Made by a program: the position numbers and the translations under genes. Shown piece after piece: positions 45,818 to 54,935 of a stretch of 64,000 nt of DNA. The notes beneath the pieces are model-generated. The model made no database searches and was not told where the DNA came from. It was given only the letters and a program-made list of their open reading frames with translations. Each line of letters begins with the position of its first letter. The stretch's first letter is position 1. Origin of the DNA: Cladocopium goreaui (Eukaryota; Sar; Dinophyceae; Suessiales; Symbiodiniaceae); assembly GCA_947184155.2 (NCBI GenBank), contig CAMXCT020000833.1, positions 62,001 to 126,000 of the forward strand. Direction: 5' to 3'.

Positions 45818-47950
45818 CACGCACACACACATATATATATATACGTACATATACATATACATACACACATGCACACACACACATAAATATATATATATAT
45901 ATATACATGCACATGCACGTATTCAGTGTATATTCTAGATATCTTTACATGAAGTATTGAATTGATACATATTGATACCAACTTTTTTTGACCGAATTAT
46001 TATAAATCAACATATCGATATATGATATACAACAATCATTGTAAGTGTTTGATGGCCTTTGATGGCTTTTGTCTTTTGCATTTCAACCATTTTCACCTAT
46101 CTTTCAGAAGGTGAAACCAAGTAGCTCCAAGTAGCCTGAGGATGTGTCAAACAAGAAGATGGGCCTCATTAAAGTGGACTTTGACGACACTTTTGCCATG
46201 GTGCTGACGCATGACATTTTGCCCACGGCGGCCCCAGAATTTAAGAAGCAAACCGAAGATGGCAGCTCGCCAAATAGAAGCACACACACAGACATCACAT
46301 ACATCCACATACAGTTTTGTCACTTTTTTTGCCAAGAAAAAACATCTGGGTAAAGGTTTGAATCAAGATGAGGCCTTGGCATCTGCAGCTTAGATCGATT
46401 TGAAGGTAGGTCCAGAAAAGTCGTTAAACACGGGCAGTTGTTTCCCTGTGGCCGCGATGCGAGGTTCCACGTTCCGGATTTACCAAATCGGCAGCTTGGA
46501 GGTACGCACCACACAGCTGAAGTTCGGTCAGGAGAAGGTCGGTGCCATCTTTTCCAGCCGATGCTCAGTTGATGATTGGTTCTGATTGACTAAGCGGAGA
46601 AACTTGGGATATTCACGGATATTCCATAGGATCGCGGTGTGTTGATTTTTGTTGCTTCTCAACATCACATCTTTCGGTGCCTCGGATTCCATCGGGTTCC
46701 CTTGACTCGGAGTCTCGGGTCGCCACCGGCGACCCAGGTGCCCCTGAGTGGCAGCTCAAATGTAACGCCTCCAATGCAGCGCAAGAGGAGAAGCTCCAGG
46801 AATGCAAGGCTGGACGGCTGGATCATCATTTTCCAACCCCAAGGATTCACCGTATTCACCGTAAAGTCCTCTAACTGGGGGCTCCATAAAGTAACTGGGT
46901 TGGAATCATGGTTAGGGATGCTGATATGAGAAGTAGCCCTGGTGAACATTCAAGTAATTGGAGATGCTGAGGTGTTCATTGAGCCTGCGGATGGACATTT
47001 GCAATCTGGAAAGCAGCCACACCATTTCTACCTGGTCTTCAAGCTTTTTGGCCGAAGCCTTTTCCCGCTCTTTGGTGCCCCCATGTGCCCCCAATAGCCT
47101 CAAAAAATATCAAAAACATAACCATACACAGATGTACACAGCCCTCCCTGCCAATCAACTGCTGCCCACGGCCCATGAGTAGCCCAGGACAGTCCAAGAG
47201 AATGTGATCGTGGTGGAACAGCTTTCTAACGGCTCGAGGGCGTTGGCTGTGAACCCCCAAAATTTGGAAGATCGCAACTCCCTGGCGAAGCAGCTCCTCA
47301 TCAGAACTCAGTAATTTAGTAATTTAGCACTGCTCCATACAGTTCAATGATGCACATCCGAGTTTTGCATAGTTGCCATGTTTCTACGTTCCTTGTTGTT
47401 TTGAAGATCGAAAGTTTCATCTTCCGCTGGACCGCAACCACTCCAGGCTCTTCACCGCTGATTGCTCAGCCGCCACGATCGGAGCGCTGAGCGCGATCCA
47501 AGCACAGGGTGGAAACATGCCCGTGTCCCTCTCAGTGCGCAAGCAGTTCCTTGGAAAGCTTGCCAATCCCATCAATCCCATCCACATAATGTTGAAACAC
47601 CTGAACACGAGACCCCAAAATGAATAGATTCAACATGATTCAACTAAACTAAACCGGGGTTCCTATGGGGCATGTGACATTAGGGAGAGAGAACTATAAC
47701 TGGAGTGGCAGGGGCATGGGTCGTTTTTTGCGATAGGCATGGTTGTCAGCAAATGGAGGCATTGGTGGAACACACGCCATCTGGCTGATTGTAGATGGCT
47801 CACGCCACCCTAATATCATAAATATCTTACAACACCCACTTTGTTTATAGTATACCAAGCCATCATCGTTCATTTTGTCGCACAAGGTTTGCCAAGATGG
47901 TCTTCAAACAGATGACGGGCCAGAGCTTTCGTGGACGATGGGGTGGCTCT
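30951..47950 (+). CDS. Tandem gene copy A (unrecognised dinoflagellate-type multi-domain protein)
   Basis: The GWV module is at 30951-30992, 31145-31204 and 31441-about 31533 (GGADKGGIIV, ERLATGSQVK, GSGPRKGWVTVNLKG). The body has 22 in-phase exons: 31894-32220, 41120-41233, 41340-41463, 41897-41967, 42087-42212, 42384-42506, 42695-42921, 43058-43219, 43383-43495, 43785-43892, 44128-44171, 44368-44528, 44810-44926, 45156-45272, 45504-45549, 46141-46261, 46464-46559, 46738-46808, 46972-47042, 47188-47292, 47447-47557 and 47887-47950. They give about 873 codons. Exon 41120 has VPLCTRC...VHAEC, a CxxC-HxxC putative metal site. Landmarks are [76 protein letters not shown] and [19 protein letters not shown]. 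The frame stop at 44946 is intronic: the donor at 44927 keeps phase with 45156. The retrotransposon lies in intron 32221-41119. Function unknown; the link between module and body is inferred from copy B. Confidence 0.72.
32661..32732 (+). repeat. Split direct repeat A1
   Basis: 72 bp from GATTTAACGCCCTCGG to GTTTCGGCTTAAGGG, identical to A2. It ends 4 bp before the first ATG (32737), so it probably carries promoter and leader functions. Confidence 0.9.
32737..33807 (+). CDS. Retrotransposon ORF1, gag-like with RS-rich tail
   Basis: A 356-residue frame starting at the first ATG after repeat A1. Residues about 1-55 are ordered-looking (WEALRRVRNFYGELQDLAEG). Residues about 105-150 are nearly all K, E and R. 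Residues about 215-290 are rich in RS/SR dipeptides (RRSRDRRSRRRDRARTSASP), like SR splicing-factor tails. The C-terminus has a Pro/Tyr-rich stretch and FGQYYPNWN. No zinc knuckle is visible. The position and nucleic-acid-binding composition suit a nucleocapsid-like role, which is inference. The TGA stop overlaps the ATG of the next frame (TGATG at 33805-33809). Confidence 0.7.
   Translation: MSGGPSPPGVGPQLRAAWGRVEALLGETHLPETFKWEALRRVRNFYGELQDLAEGVGQAPAEGSGQEAKDGVAAPSLAVEGSEQPSLPLTPGNNCPGDLAVEEFKAKEATTKEKKRKSEASSREERKKKKERREKKKDKERRRKAKEKSLETVTPPATPVRDREPSRTREEGEKPPAESTSGLEVEENIDKRSGEIREQEGEASAHPSPFSPVAKEERSPEQDRYSPEEKGRRSDQRSRGRERRRSRDRRSRRRDRARTSASPRRGRGDSRSTRARSSGRRPPPEPLYPPAVRVWYPTTPPPGQFGHFGQYYPNWNSKGVKRRLRNWDIRHHGTDPTRKAARVEGYRRGEEAAGGR
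33807..35210 (+). CDS. Retrotransposon ORF2, second gag-like protein
   Basis: The frame is open from 33804, but the ATG is at 33807, overlapping the ORF1 stop by one base as if translation reinitiates. It encodes about 467 residues. The N-terminal third is globular (FEAGDIIPASAYPLGSFKKG, LRAHLCHRDCDQLRSNP). The centre (about 180-260) is a run of K, E and R. A helical region follows (WHLEEGSLPPVLSQYARQYL, ETLVCIGDYLLLGRAAEACD), then a GKGKGKDKEGGKDKGK tail. A similar architecture is common for the protein preceding polymerase in dinoflagellate retroelements as I recall it; no catalytic motif is seen. The end overlaps the open polymerase frame. Confidence 0.7.
   Translation: MSRRPAAAKPAPRRAVLRRPAARGEAGAADAEGEVSPVLTPDEWEKKFEAGDIIPASAYPLGSFKKGDWIQSEKANYSGEVCKVALKVEKVSVEDGEAEATVIVTGTQSENLLKFVSGQPGIKLRAHLCHRDCDQLRSNPDLLHLKDFQRIKPGSVTGWEENLIAVDENAELRREMKEKTDKKEKKEKEAAEVSSQSGESKKARKRKKKKKERKEKKKKVGGRSQAKKPLEALYGNTGLDPDSKKRKRIVARMKKKLKKAKTSSSSSSASSSTSTSEGETVEDDLLQDRSKLQKIATMAPGVLAASSLQTMKSYIMQSSGNPWHLEEGSLPPVLSQYARQYLLGKASGGIRREIETLVCIGDYLLLGRAAEACDCLVQRVKSLEMTLAGQSWATSQKLEIIPNVDAGVASRAELQLAQTEAALDMKAKGSSPAWPRDKGKGKGKDKEGGKDKGKNKGKAPEAPKKNS
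35360..36823 (+). CDS. Retrotransposon ORF3, reverse transcriptase (frame ends early)
   Basis: The frame is open from 34280, overlapping ORF2. The first ATG after the ORF2 stop is 35360, so either internal initiation or -1 frameshifting out of ORF2 could express it. Residues counted from 35360: a long N-terminal domain; RT motif 2/3-like RVIMNLVPVNAV; motif A SSEDVRCFFYIF with the catalytic Asp codon at 36416-36418; motif B LPMGFKNSVALAQ; and motif C IYLDNFDEL with its Asp at 36701-36703. Motif C is YxDN, not the usual YxDD. The frame stops at TAG 36821, while the thumb/RNase H continuation is in the +1 frame, overlapping from 36711. Alignment of sense suggests the switch lies near 36800-36815. 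Confidence 0.82.
   Translation: MQRKGEDCRAVAEGVNELPVGFHFFRGGAATPPGSVHESSPDVDEGTADDSQGTGLGRANAGKSWEPTDHTSFGIEQIFKWLESKVDLFRCRLCKVAPTGKVFPLPTSLLLLRHLFSEARESWLVCLKVLVLSLNSLNGEGLEFVGENVSKLQKQVLEGLLPACKRVCEWTERLDAFSWHDFFCVRGVDYKGDEILNVQWIRWENVSPALPVEIGGVELEKVVELGSHHYVLNFDTYLLAPEDQVYVRPPRVMVAPECWDAFCDNMLQRGVFSMVHEDEIYRVQDKPLLNGLFGVSKHEFEGNYEVMRVIMNLVPVNAVCRGLDSDIATLPSISGMTPLELLCDEDLVISSEDVRCFFYIFKIPPSWHRFMAFNRPLPARLCGDKPGVWYPCSSVLPMGFKNSVALAQHVHRVIAKKALVRCHLGGEVEMRKDRSFTTSNPLMRIYLDNFDELRKVSKGHAEAIAGHVSPLVSSLREECIAEGSPSP
36711..38903 (+). CDS. Retrotransposon ORF4, RNase H split around a C5 cytosine methyltransferase
   Basis: Residues are counted from the open frame start at 36708. About 35-160 continue the RT thumb/connection. 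SDASTTGGG with Asp166 is the first RNase H strand. About 205-525 form a complete C5 DNA methyltransferase: motif I VGLFDGISGLRVA (208-220); motif IV GAGPPCQGVSG with catalytic Cys286; an ENV-equivalent MESVASM; motif VIII-like AHRPRLYW; motif IX EEREVIMGFPKGY; motif X LVGNSWNVTII (513-523). RNase H then resumes with NVLELRAVLTALRW (Glu641), LVDSLVCLHAL (Asp668) and NPADAPSRRP (Asp717). All four RNase H acids and the methyltransferase cysteine are intact. ENV reads ESV. The frame overlaps the recombinase start by 8 nt. Confidence 0.88.
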   Translation: MSFAKSQRDMRKLLQVMFHRWFLVYGRSALLKVPRHPRKGVASQTLAEVQGAVVDGKAGIAYPKQEKVLRYAYLTRLVLEAGEATQKQMQIVGGGLVYLAMFRRPLLGSLNAIWTFICSFEGFPPVVKLKLPEEVREELARFLGLIPLAYMDFRCRLSSLVTASDASTTGGGVTASNKLSPAGCVAAQCPVRGDVVEPTDITGVLTVGLFDGISGLRVAADVLGWNVMGHISVERSPEAARVVESRFPNTIHVSNVQDITGEMVKDWSLKFSQVGLILLGAGPPCQGVSGLNAARKGALRDERSALFQHVPRVRDLLKAAFPWAQVQTLMESVASMDQSDEEIMSASFGATPWYIDAGNVSLAHRPRLYWTEWELVAEEDATLDVLPSGRARITLKAHVEPAKYLHEGWSMVDQGLLPTFTTSRPRSAPGYKPAGLRQCCPDDVKRWTQDSFRFPPYQYQARHCLSNKHGAMRIPDVEEREVIMGFPKGYTAQCMPKSKHGSQAYQDCRLTLVGNSWNVTIIAWLLSRLGARLGLNPNLRVQDLVERTAPGSETDFQTYLQRPMMGSCRRVGHLANELKLVRKLCTLISIKGDDLLIQPSTDDQVKYQRLRASIPSKLWKWRTICGWTWSQQAEHINVLELRAVLTALRWRIERKGITHSKFVHLVDSLVCLHALSRGRSSSRKLKRTLLRINSLLLATNSHVLWAYVNTKDNPADAPSRRPRKRKWSNA
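38896..40062 (+). CDS. Retrotransposon ORF5, tyrosine recombinase
   Basis: A 388-residue phage-integrase-like recombinase that would insert the circular cDNA without a target duplication. An N-terminal SAM-like core-binding domain spans about 25-125 (TKARYAQARENFYTYLRDH). In the catalytic domain, Arg156 lies in GLLRTGELL and Lys185 in LTKSGKRQG. The HxxR box reads YSLRR (Tyr248 in place of His, Arg251), Trp274 lies in AGRWQSAKTA, and the nucleophile is Tyr283 in RVYLNEGL. The spacing is normal. The last 58 codons lie in repeat B1, so B2 carries a promoterless duplicate of the C-terminus. It starts 8 nt inside ORF4. Confidence 0.88.
   Translation: MPKRRLEGKTQEDRVKIRKSLGTLRELTVQPVTKARYAQARENFYTYLRDHHLTLPNHGVALDAIVSDYMEHLWATGAGRTEGSNILAALQDAQPQLKGKLLESWRLLKTWTTHEVPNRAPPLPLEVLHAMVGYATFKQNCRLALSFLLGFHGLLRTGELLQIKGSQVSIRSPRGPAVISLGLTKSGKRQGAAESVTIYVEDVCRRLYQWVQNSPSNQLLAGPAHQWRKEFSGVMSVLGFSQWDFRPYSLRRGGATYLFSNQSNFDRLLVAGRWQSAKTARVYLNEGLSVLAELSLPWTRFSKNFRQQYSRSLTLPLPPLEPVPKAQSRGTRKKANKRTKKHKKRIGCVTHGFSPSDLGFGRTEGSPIANTLAGISLGLAGSFQGYWD
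39889..40179 (+). repeat. Split direct repeat B1
   Basis: 291 bp starting CGGAAGAAGGCAAACAAG and ending CGAGTCTAT. It matches B2 at an offset of 387 bp with a single substitution seen (an A/G near 39918). It overlaps the 3' end of the recombinase gene. Confidence 0.92.
40180..40251 (+). repeat. Split direct repeat A2
   Basis: 72 bp identical to A1, directly abutting B1. The B1/A2 junction GTCTAT|GATTTAAC is presumably the sequence of the joined element ends in the circular intermediate. Confidence 0.92.
40276..40566 (+). repeat. Split direct repeat B2 (right end of element)
   Basis: Second copy of B1. It is separated from A2 by about 24 bp of C-rich sequence (CCCCCCTAGTTTCACTTCCC) and followed at once by the host (TA)n run. 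Confidence 0.92.
41570..41800. repeat. CTAC/CATC microsatellite in copy A intron
   Basis: Run of TATCCATC, ACCTACCTA and AGCTACCTAG units inside intron 41464-41896. Copies B and C have no intron at this position. Confidence 0.9.
45590..45915. repeat. Compound microsatellite in copy A intron
   Basis: CATTC/CATTG pentanucleotides, (CATG)n and a long (CATATA)n run inside intron 45550-46140. Copy B is continuous at this position. Confidence 0.92.
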
Positions 47951-48266
47951 GTAAGACGAGTTGGTCAAAGTCTCAAACCGGCCATGTCTGTTGGAGCCCC
48001 TGAGCTTGGGATGCTTGCCCAAGCCCCTGAGAATTGGGACCTTTATCATCCCATACCTTGCAGTATTTTTATGCAATTTTGGTACGTAGATATGGAAAGC
48101 CCACGGAAAACGTGCCTTGTTTTGCAAGGAAAATGATCTACTACACTTTCTGGTGGGTTTTCCATGTCTATGTTCATTTACTGGAGGGTATCAAATGTAT
48201 TGGCATCCATCGTGAGTAAAATGGATCGCATGTGCACTAAGTTTCATTGCATGCCACTGACTTGCA

Positions 48267-48312
48267 GACTGAGGATGCTCGGTGCCAAGAAACAGTACAA
48301 CCTGCTGGGCTA
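48267..48312 (+). CDS. Possible last exon of copy A
   Basis: After ACTGAG|GATG the frame reads MLGAKKQYNLLG and a TAG stop. A phase-2 donor linking it to 47887-47950 was not found, and the frame past 47950 also stays open for about 60 codons. The true C-terminus is therefore unresolved. Kept because the residue pattern looks coding. Confidence 0.3.
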
Positions 48313-48655
48313 GCCGCTGAACCTTAGTTGGAATAGCCTGGTTCTGGCAGCCCACAATCTGCCATTCGGCACAGATGAATGCAATTATATGACATGACCT
48401 GCTTGGCTTTCTCACATCTTCCTGCTCAACTAGCATCGCTTGGCACAGCTGCAGAAAATGGAGTCCCAATGCTCATGCTGAAGGGTGGAGATCTAGGGTT
48501 TTGAAGGACATGTGGAATGGGGTTTCGAAGGTGCCTTTCCCAACCATTTGGAAATTGCCTTCAAATATACGTACTGTAGTAACTGCAGTAAAACTGATAG
48601 GAACTTCCACTATTAGGATTGGATTTTACTTTTCAGCATCTTTTTCGGGGTAGGC

Positions 48656-51600
48656 ATGGGTTCCTACTTCGCCAGTCTCAAACTCAAGTCTCGGTCGCGA
48701 CGGGGCGAGCCGCAGCCGCTAGTGATGGCGCTCTTATGGGAGGATGGGGCGCCCAGGTGATAGCTGGGGTAATTCATGAATTGGGTGGGGCCTCAAAAGT
48801 AATGATTTACACTTACACCTTTTATATCCTTTTATGAATTATTAGACTCTGTTTCTTGAAATCAATGAATTTATGAATCTCGAGTTATAGCTTGCACACA
48901 ATTCATACAAAAGGATCCAGGGGCATCAGGGGCCAGATGATCCCAAAGTCAGTGCCGGTCTCCAGGTAGTTGGTGGTGCCGAGCACGGCGAGATCATTGT
49001 GCGCAGCGGATGTGAGCTGACGTCGGAAATGGCTGTGCGCCGCCTCTCCACCGGCTCTGTGGTCAAGGATCCCCTTATGGGGCACCCTTATTGGGGGCAC
49101 CCCATTGGTCGAAGCCTGCAGGGATGGTCCTTTTGGAACCATTCCTGGTGTGGGTCAAACCATTCCCAAATGGGTGGTTTATGAGTTTATGACACTGTTT
49201 TACCATGTTTTACCCACATTACTTGGGATTTTGGATTTCTGATTGGCTTTCCATGGCTTCCCAACAGGAGCTGAACTCTCGCGATGGCCGAATCGAATAT
49301 GAATCTTGTCCAGTGGCATCCAGCCCAGACTTGGTCTGAAGGAAGATGTGAAGGACCAGGACATACGAGGACCATAATTTTAAAACTAGATGGTTAAAAA
49401 ACACCACATTCCTTTTACCATCAGATTTTTTGACCAATCTTTTCCATCATTTGTGATTGCAAAAACCCATGGGTTTCCCGTAGTGTGCCCCTGGTTTGTC
49501 AGCCCATGGGATTGGCACCGGTTTCCTAAGGAGCTGGTGCAAGGGTCGGGCCCAGCAAATGGATGGGTAACCCCCAGCTTGCGCGGCAAGGAGCCGACAG
49601 TTGGCGCTTTTGTGTTGCTTTGTGAGTTTGGGAATAGGGCAAGAATACATTGATGATCTAAATATATCGAAATATGTTATGTCATGTCGTTTATGTTGCT
49701 TGTGTTCCAGAGTTCAAGACACTTCTAGCATTCGATTGACTGTATTCAATGCTTTGCAAGGACTCCAAGGACAAGTCTTGTGAAGGTTTTGCTGGCCTTG
49801 CGATCATTGTTGATATCCCCGTTGCAGAACTCACAGTAGTCCCGGACTCGTTCGCAGGAGCTTCTCGTCAAGAAGGCAGAGGTTTCGACCCAGGTGCAGG
49901 TCAGAAAATCCTCAGATCGCCATGTGATGGGACAATTAGACTCTGGTCCTCCTACATGGGTTTGTCTGAAAATGGGGTACCCCAAGGGCGCAGACAAAAA
50001 CCAATGGTTGAGATAGTCATACATATTCCCATTAATTTCCCATTACAGTAGCTATTTGGGTGTGTATACCCCATTTTCAGACACACCCACTTGACTTGAA
50101 CACAGCGAATACGTTGGGATGTGAAATTTGTCGGGCCTGAACCACTTCACAACTGACTTGTGATGAGCTTTGGAGCAATGCAGGTCACCAAGCGTTCTGG
50201 ACGTTCTGCCTTCTCACAATGGGTTTCGTCTAAGGATGATGAGGCACGCAGTTTCAACTCATGGCTCTAGCTCAGCAATTTATGCAAAGTTGAAGTGAAC
50301 CCTGCGCGCTTCATGGTACATTCGAGGACGTACATAGAGGAAGTGAAACCGAAACACTACCTTTTTGCACGCACGAAGTAACGCACACATGCGCTCTCTC
50401 TCTCTCTCATGCACTCTCTCTCTCTCTCTCTCATGCACTCTCTCTCTCTCTCTCTTGCACTCTCTCTCTCTCTCTCATGCACTCTCTCTCTCTCTCTCTC
50501 ATGCACTCTCTCTCTCTCTCTCATGCACTCTCTCTCTCTCTCATGCACTCTCTCTCTCTCTCTCTCATGCACTCTCTCTCTCTCTCTCGCACTCTCTCTC
50601 TCTCTCTCATGCTCTCTCTCTCTCTCTCTTTCATGCTCTCTCTCTTTCATGCTCTCTCTCTCTCTCTCTCGCTCTCAGTCTCTTTCGCTGTTTGACTTGT
50701 TCTTCCTTTGGCATTTCCTCATCGTTCATGTTTTTTTTTTCAGCTGCAACGAGCGAAGGAGGCAGAAGTGCAAACTGCTGAGCAGACTCTGGAGGAAGTG
50801 GAGCAGAAGTCCGAAGCTGAGCTGAGCTTTGCGCTCGATTGGTAACGTGTCATTTTAGTCTTGCAAACCAATGGTGGAAGAATGTGGAAGATGGTGGAAG
50901 ATGTGGAAGTATGAAACGATGAATAATATAATTAATACATAAGTTAAGGTATATACATCTATCTGTCATGCCAACTTGGGCCTGGGGGCTCCAAACGTGA
51001 CAGGAGCGACTTGCAAGTGGAGGAAGCCCCGGCGGCTGAGGAAACCCCAGTGGCTGCCATTTGCCCAGTGTTTTCATATTTTTCATGGAGTTTTTGGAGT
51101 CTAAGTTGACCGCATTGGTTGGTTGCCATGTGTCGCTATGCACCTGACCAAGGAAAAAGGCCTGTCCTCGGATGAAGCAGATGCCCTGAAGGTTTACCTG
51201 GAACGCTTTGGGGAAAGCCGGGATGGCTGCAACCCAGGCATGGCAAAAATTATGTTTTACAATGGATCCAGCGTTGAAATCTATGGAAACCTGCTGTATT
51301 TTTTTTCCCAAAAGTCGGATTCAGACTCTTGGGGTTCTGCTTTTGTCTGGGACCCTTGTGCTGAATCTTCGACAGATTAGTTTGGATTGATTGCGTGGTA
51401 TCGTGGGACGTGAGTCCAATGCCCTAAGCATTGCCTCAGATGTTAGGCTACAACCGCAAAGCTTTCCCATGGTACACGGCACCTGCTAAGCAGCCTGAGC
51501 GTCAGACGTTGTCAAATGAGGCGCAGGGATCGATCAGTGACTAGCTGCTACTAGCTGCATGCTGAGCTACCGGCATTGGCAGTCCTGGGACATCCTGGGA

Positions 51601-54600
51601 CCCAGTGACTTCCCCCGGAGGCTCTGAAGTCAGCGATGAACAAGCCGGTCCGCAGAATCATGAAGGACAAACACTGGGAGGCGGACTCAGAGGCTTGCAG
51701 CTCAGTTGCTTACGGTCAACGGTTTGGGCACGGATCCACAGATGTGCGTCATTCCGAATGATTTCACCAGCCATTTTGGAGGTATCCAACCTTGATCCAT
51801 ACACCCAGGAGTTTTCTCACTGCTTGCGGCTGTAGCTGCCATGTTGTGCCCCTCCCAGTCATTAATTACTGAGTTACTGGGATTATCAGCTCCTAATAAC
51901 TTATAACATGTTATAATCCCATTTGATGGGTAGTTCAACCTCATAATTAATGGGGTACTTGTGGCATCTTTAACCCATTTAACTGGACGTTGGGCGGGAT
52001 GGTCCTGATGGTCAGGGTGAAGATGTGCCGCTCTGCACGCGCTGTTCTCTGCCAGTGGGAGAGTTCACTGGCCAGCAGAGCTGCGGAGTTTTCGGGTGAT
52101 TTTCCATGTGATTTCGATGCCTCCAGCAGTGGGTCTGAGATGGATTTCAGTTGATGCGGTCACTCCTGGTAAGTCATTTTCTTGAATTGGTTGAGCATGT
52201 TGGAGTCGTTGATTATTTGGTAGTCCTCCTGGCAGTGGAACCATGATAGAACCATGATATAACAATACGCTTACAATGCAATGTTTGGCCATTTGCCACG
52301 ACTAGCTGGGAATGGTGTGGGCGCTGCAGACATGCCAGGCCAATCTTCTCATCTCTCTAAGGTCTTTTAATAGGGACGTGGGTGAAACTCAGAGTAAGCA
52401 ATACTTATTTATTTATATACATACATAGTATATATATATATGTAAGTGTAAATGTTGATGTTAACCGAGCATGGTTTGGATACCTGTGGATGTAATGCTT
52501 CTGCAAGTATTGCTGATTGAACTAGGTTGGGACCTGGGGGCTAATCTAGTTTTCGCTCAGTTTGAGTTTGGTTTGATGCGCAATGTCATGTCGCAACATG
52601 CGGCAATCTGTACCAGGTTGTCCCCAGTACGATGATTGAGTAGCAGCCCATCCCCTGAGGTTCAGTTATCAAGGTAGGGAAGGCAAGGAGACGTGCGTCC
52701 ATGCAGAGTGCATGGCTCAAGTCCTTATCCAGGACCGTGGCTTGGTTGCTGCAGGATGTGATGCTGGAGACGGAACCTGTTGGAATTTGTTGGAAGAATC
52801 GGATGCACTTGGAATCACTTGGAAGCACTAATTGGTACCATTTTGTAAGAAGTTCCCCCACACTCATAGAATCTCGTAGCCTGCAAGTAGTTTTTTTGAC
52901 CACAACGTGTGCTTGGCACCCCGAGGTCAGCGTGATGAGAACAGCCGGGCCAAAAGAGAGAACCTGAAGAAGCAAAAGAATCGCAAGGAATATGACATTG
53001 GTTGGCGAATGGACAGCGTTCCAAAGAACACCACCCTTGCAGTGCAGATGGGTTGCCCGGCGCCACCCCAAGGCCTGTGCTGCTTGGTTCTGGATGAAAC
53101 CTCTCGAACGGTGAAGGTTGCAGCCACTCTGGAACCATCGGCTGCCATCAATTTGGAGTATTTGCTGCTGGTAACTTGGCATATCTTGGTATCAGTTGGT
53201 GGTGCCATGTGGTGCCATGTGGTGCCCTTGCCCTCCCCATCGATCCACATCGATCCCAGTGGATCCAACTGAGGCACTCAAGGTCCGAAGGACTGCGCAA
53301 CGGGAGCCCTTGTTTTCGCTGGACCCGGTGGACCCTCAGAACCTGGAGAAGACTCCGCAGAAGAAGGTCTATGAACCCAGTTGGCTGGCTGGCACCAGTG
53401 TTGGAGACGTCATGTTCCAGGCTGACTACTTCTTGAAGGAGACTAGTTGGCGCTCATGGACTGGCGCTCATGGGACCATGGTGCAGTAGCTCAAAGGCAT
53501 GGAAAACACATACGCACATGCAATTTGACCCAAATTCTCCCGTGGCGTCCCTGCAAGGAGCTTGCCCTTGGGGAGTATGACATGCCTGTAGATGCCTCAG
53601 AATTCGCTTTCCTGAGAGAAGATGGTCACAAAAAAAAACAGGCGGATTTTTGGGTGGATATTCCAGTGCTGTTCCATGCTATTCCAATGATATTCCAATG
53701 ATACCCTCTGGTAAATTAACATACTGTAGCTATTGAAAATGGCCATTTATAGTGGATTTTCCCATTAAAAATGGTGATTTCCATAGTTATGTTAGTTTAC
53801 CGGAGGGTATTCCTTTGGCCAAGAGTCTTTCAGAGTGTTTCTCTCGTCGAGTCTGTTGTCCCAAGGTCTTGGGCATGCTGAGTGTCTTCGATTGGTCGGA
53901 GATGAAGGAAAGCCACTTGATGAAAATCCTACGGATCCAGCAGCAGGATACTGTAAGAAAGTTCATAGAAAAGACATGAAAAGATCCATAGCAACCATAA
54001 GAATCCATAAGAATCTGATCCACAAGGCCCAACAGTTGGACAGGTGAATCTGATCAGCGGCTTTGCTTGGGCAATTGGACAATCCAAAAATCATTTCGTT
54101 CATTTTCCTTCACATGTGGTTCTTCCAAAAAATCCACCAAATGGCTAACAATTTATTTCGTTCATATTTTTTTCTACATGTTCATGGCAATTGCCGATGG
54201 TTTACCATTGGTTTACCGAGTTTACCTGGTGGGCTTCCAAGGAAACAAGGCCTGGGCGGGCCGCGAGTGGTTCGTGGTTCGCAAGGCGGAAGTCCGCACG
54301 GCAGAGGATAATACCTTGATTCCGCACGTGCGAATGGGTGTTGAAGCCCGAGAACAGGTCGTGACCAAGAAGGGCAACTTGGATATAGCATGATATAGCT
54401 GACCCAGTTGGAGAAGAGCACTTTTTTGGTTTTCAAATGAGCACTTTTTTTTTGGTTCTCAAAATAAATGCGTAACCACATACATGAATTAAACATAAAT
54501 AAATAAATGCATAAATAAAGAAGTAAAAGTAAACACATAAATAGATAATAGAAAATAACATATAATACATATTAATAAATAAACAAATAGATAACCAAAC

Positions 54601-54900
54601 AAATGAAACAAACAAATAAATAAACAAACAAATAATGAAATACGTATATACATATACATCTCCGAGATGGCGATGGAGAGAGAGAGAGAGATAATATATA
54701 TATATAATATAAAAATATAATATATAATATATAATATAATATATATATATATTATATATAATATATATATAATGTGTATATATATATACATGCACAGTCA
54801 CACACACATACATATGTATATGTATATGTATACTGTATACTGTATATGTATATGTATATGTATATGTGTATATGTGTATATGTGTATATGTGTATATATA

Positions 54901-54935
<35 letters not shown>

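Noticed and set aside
52063..52150. Continuation of the copy B metal-site exon to an in-frame stop
   Set aside because: Comparison with copies A and C shows the exon resumes at 52660 via a GT-AG intron.
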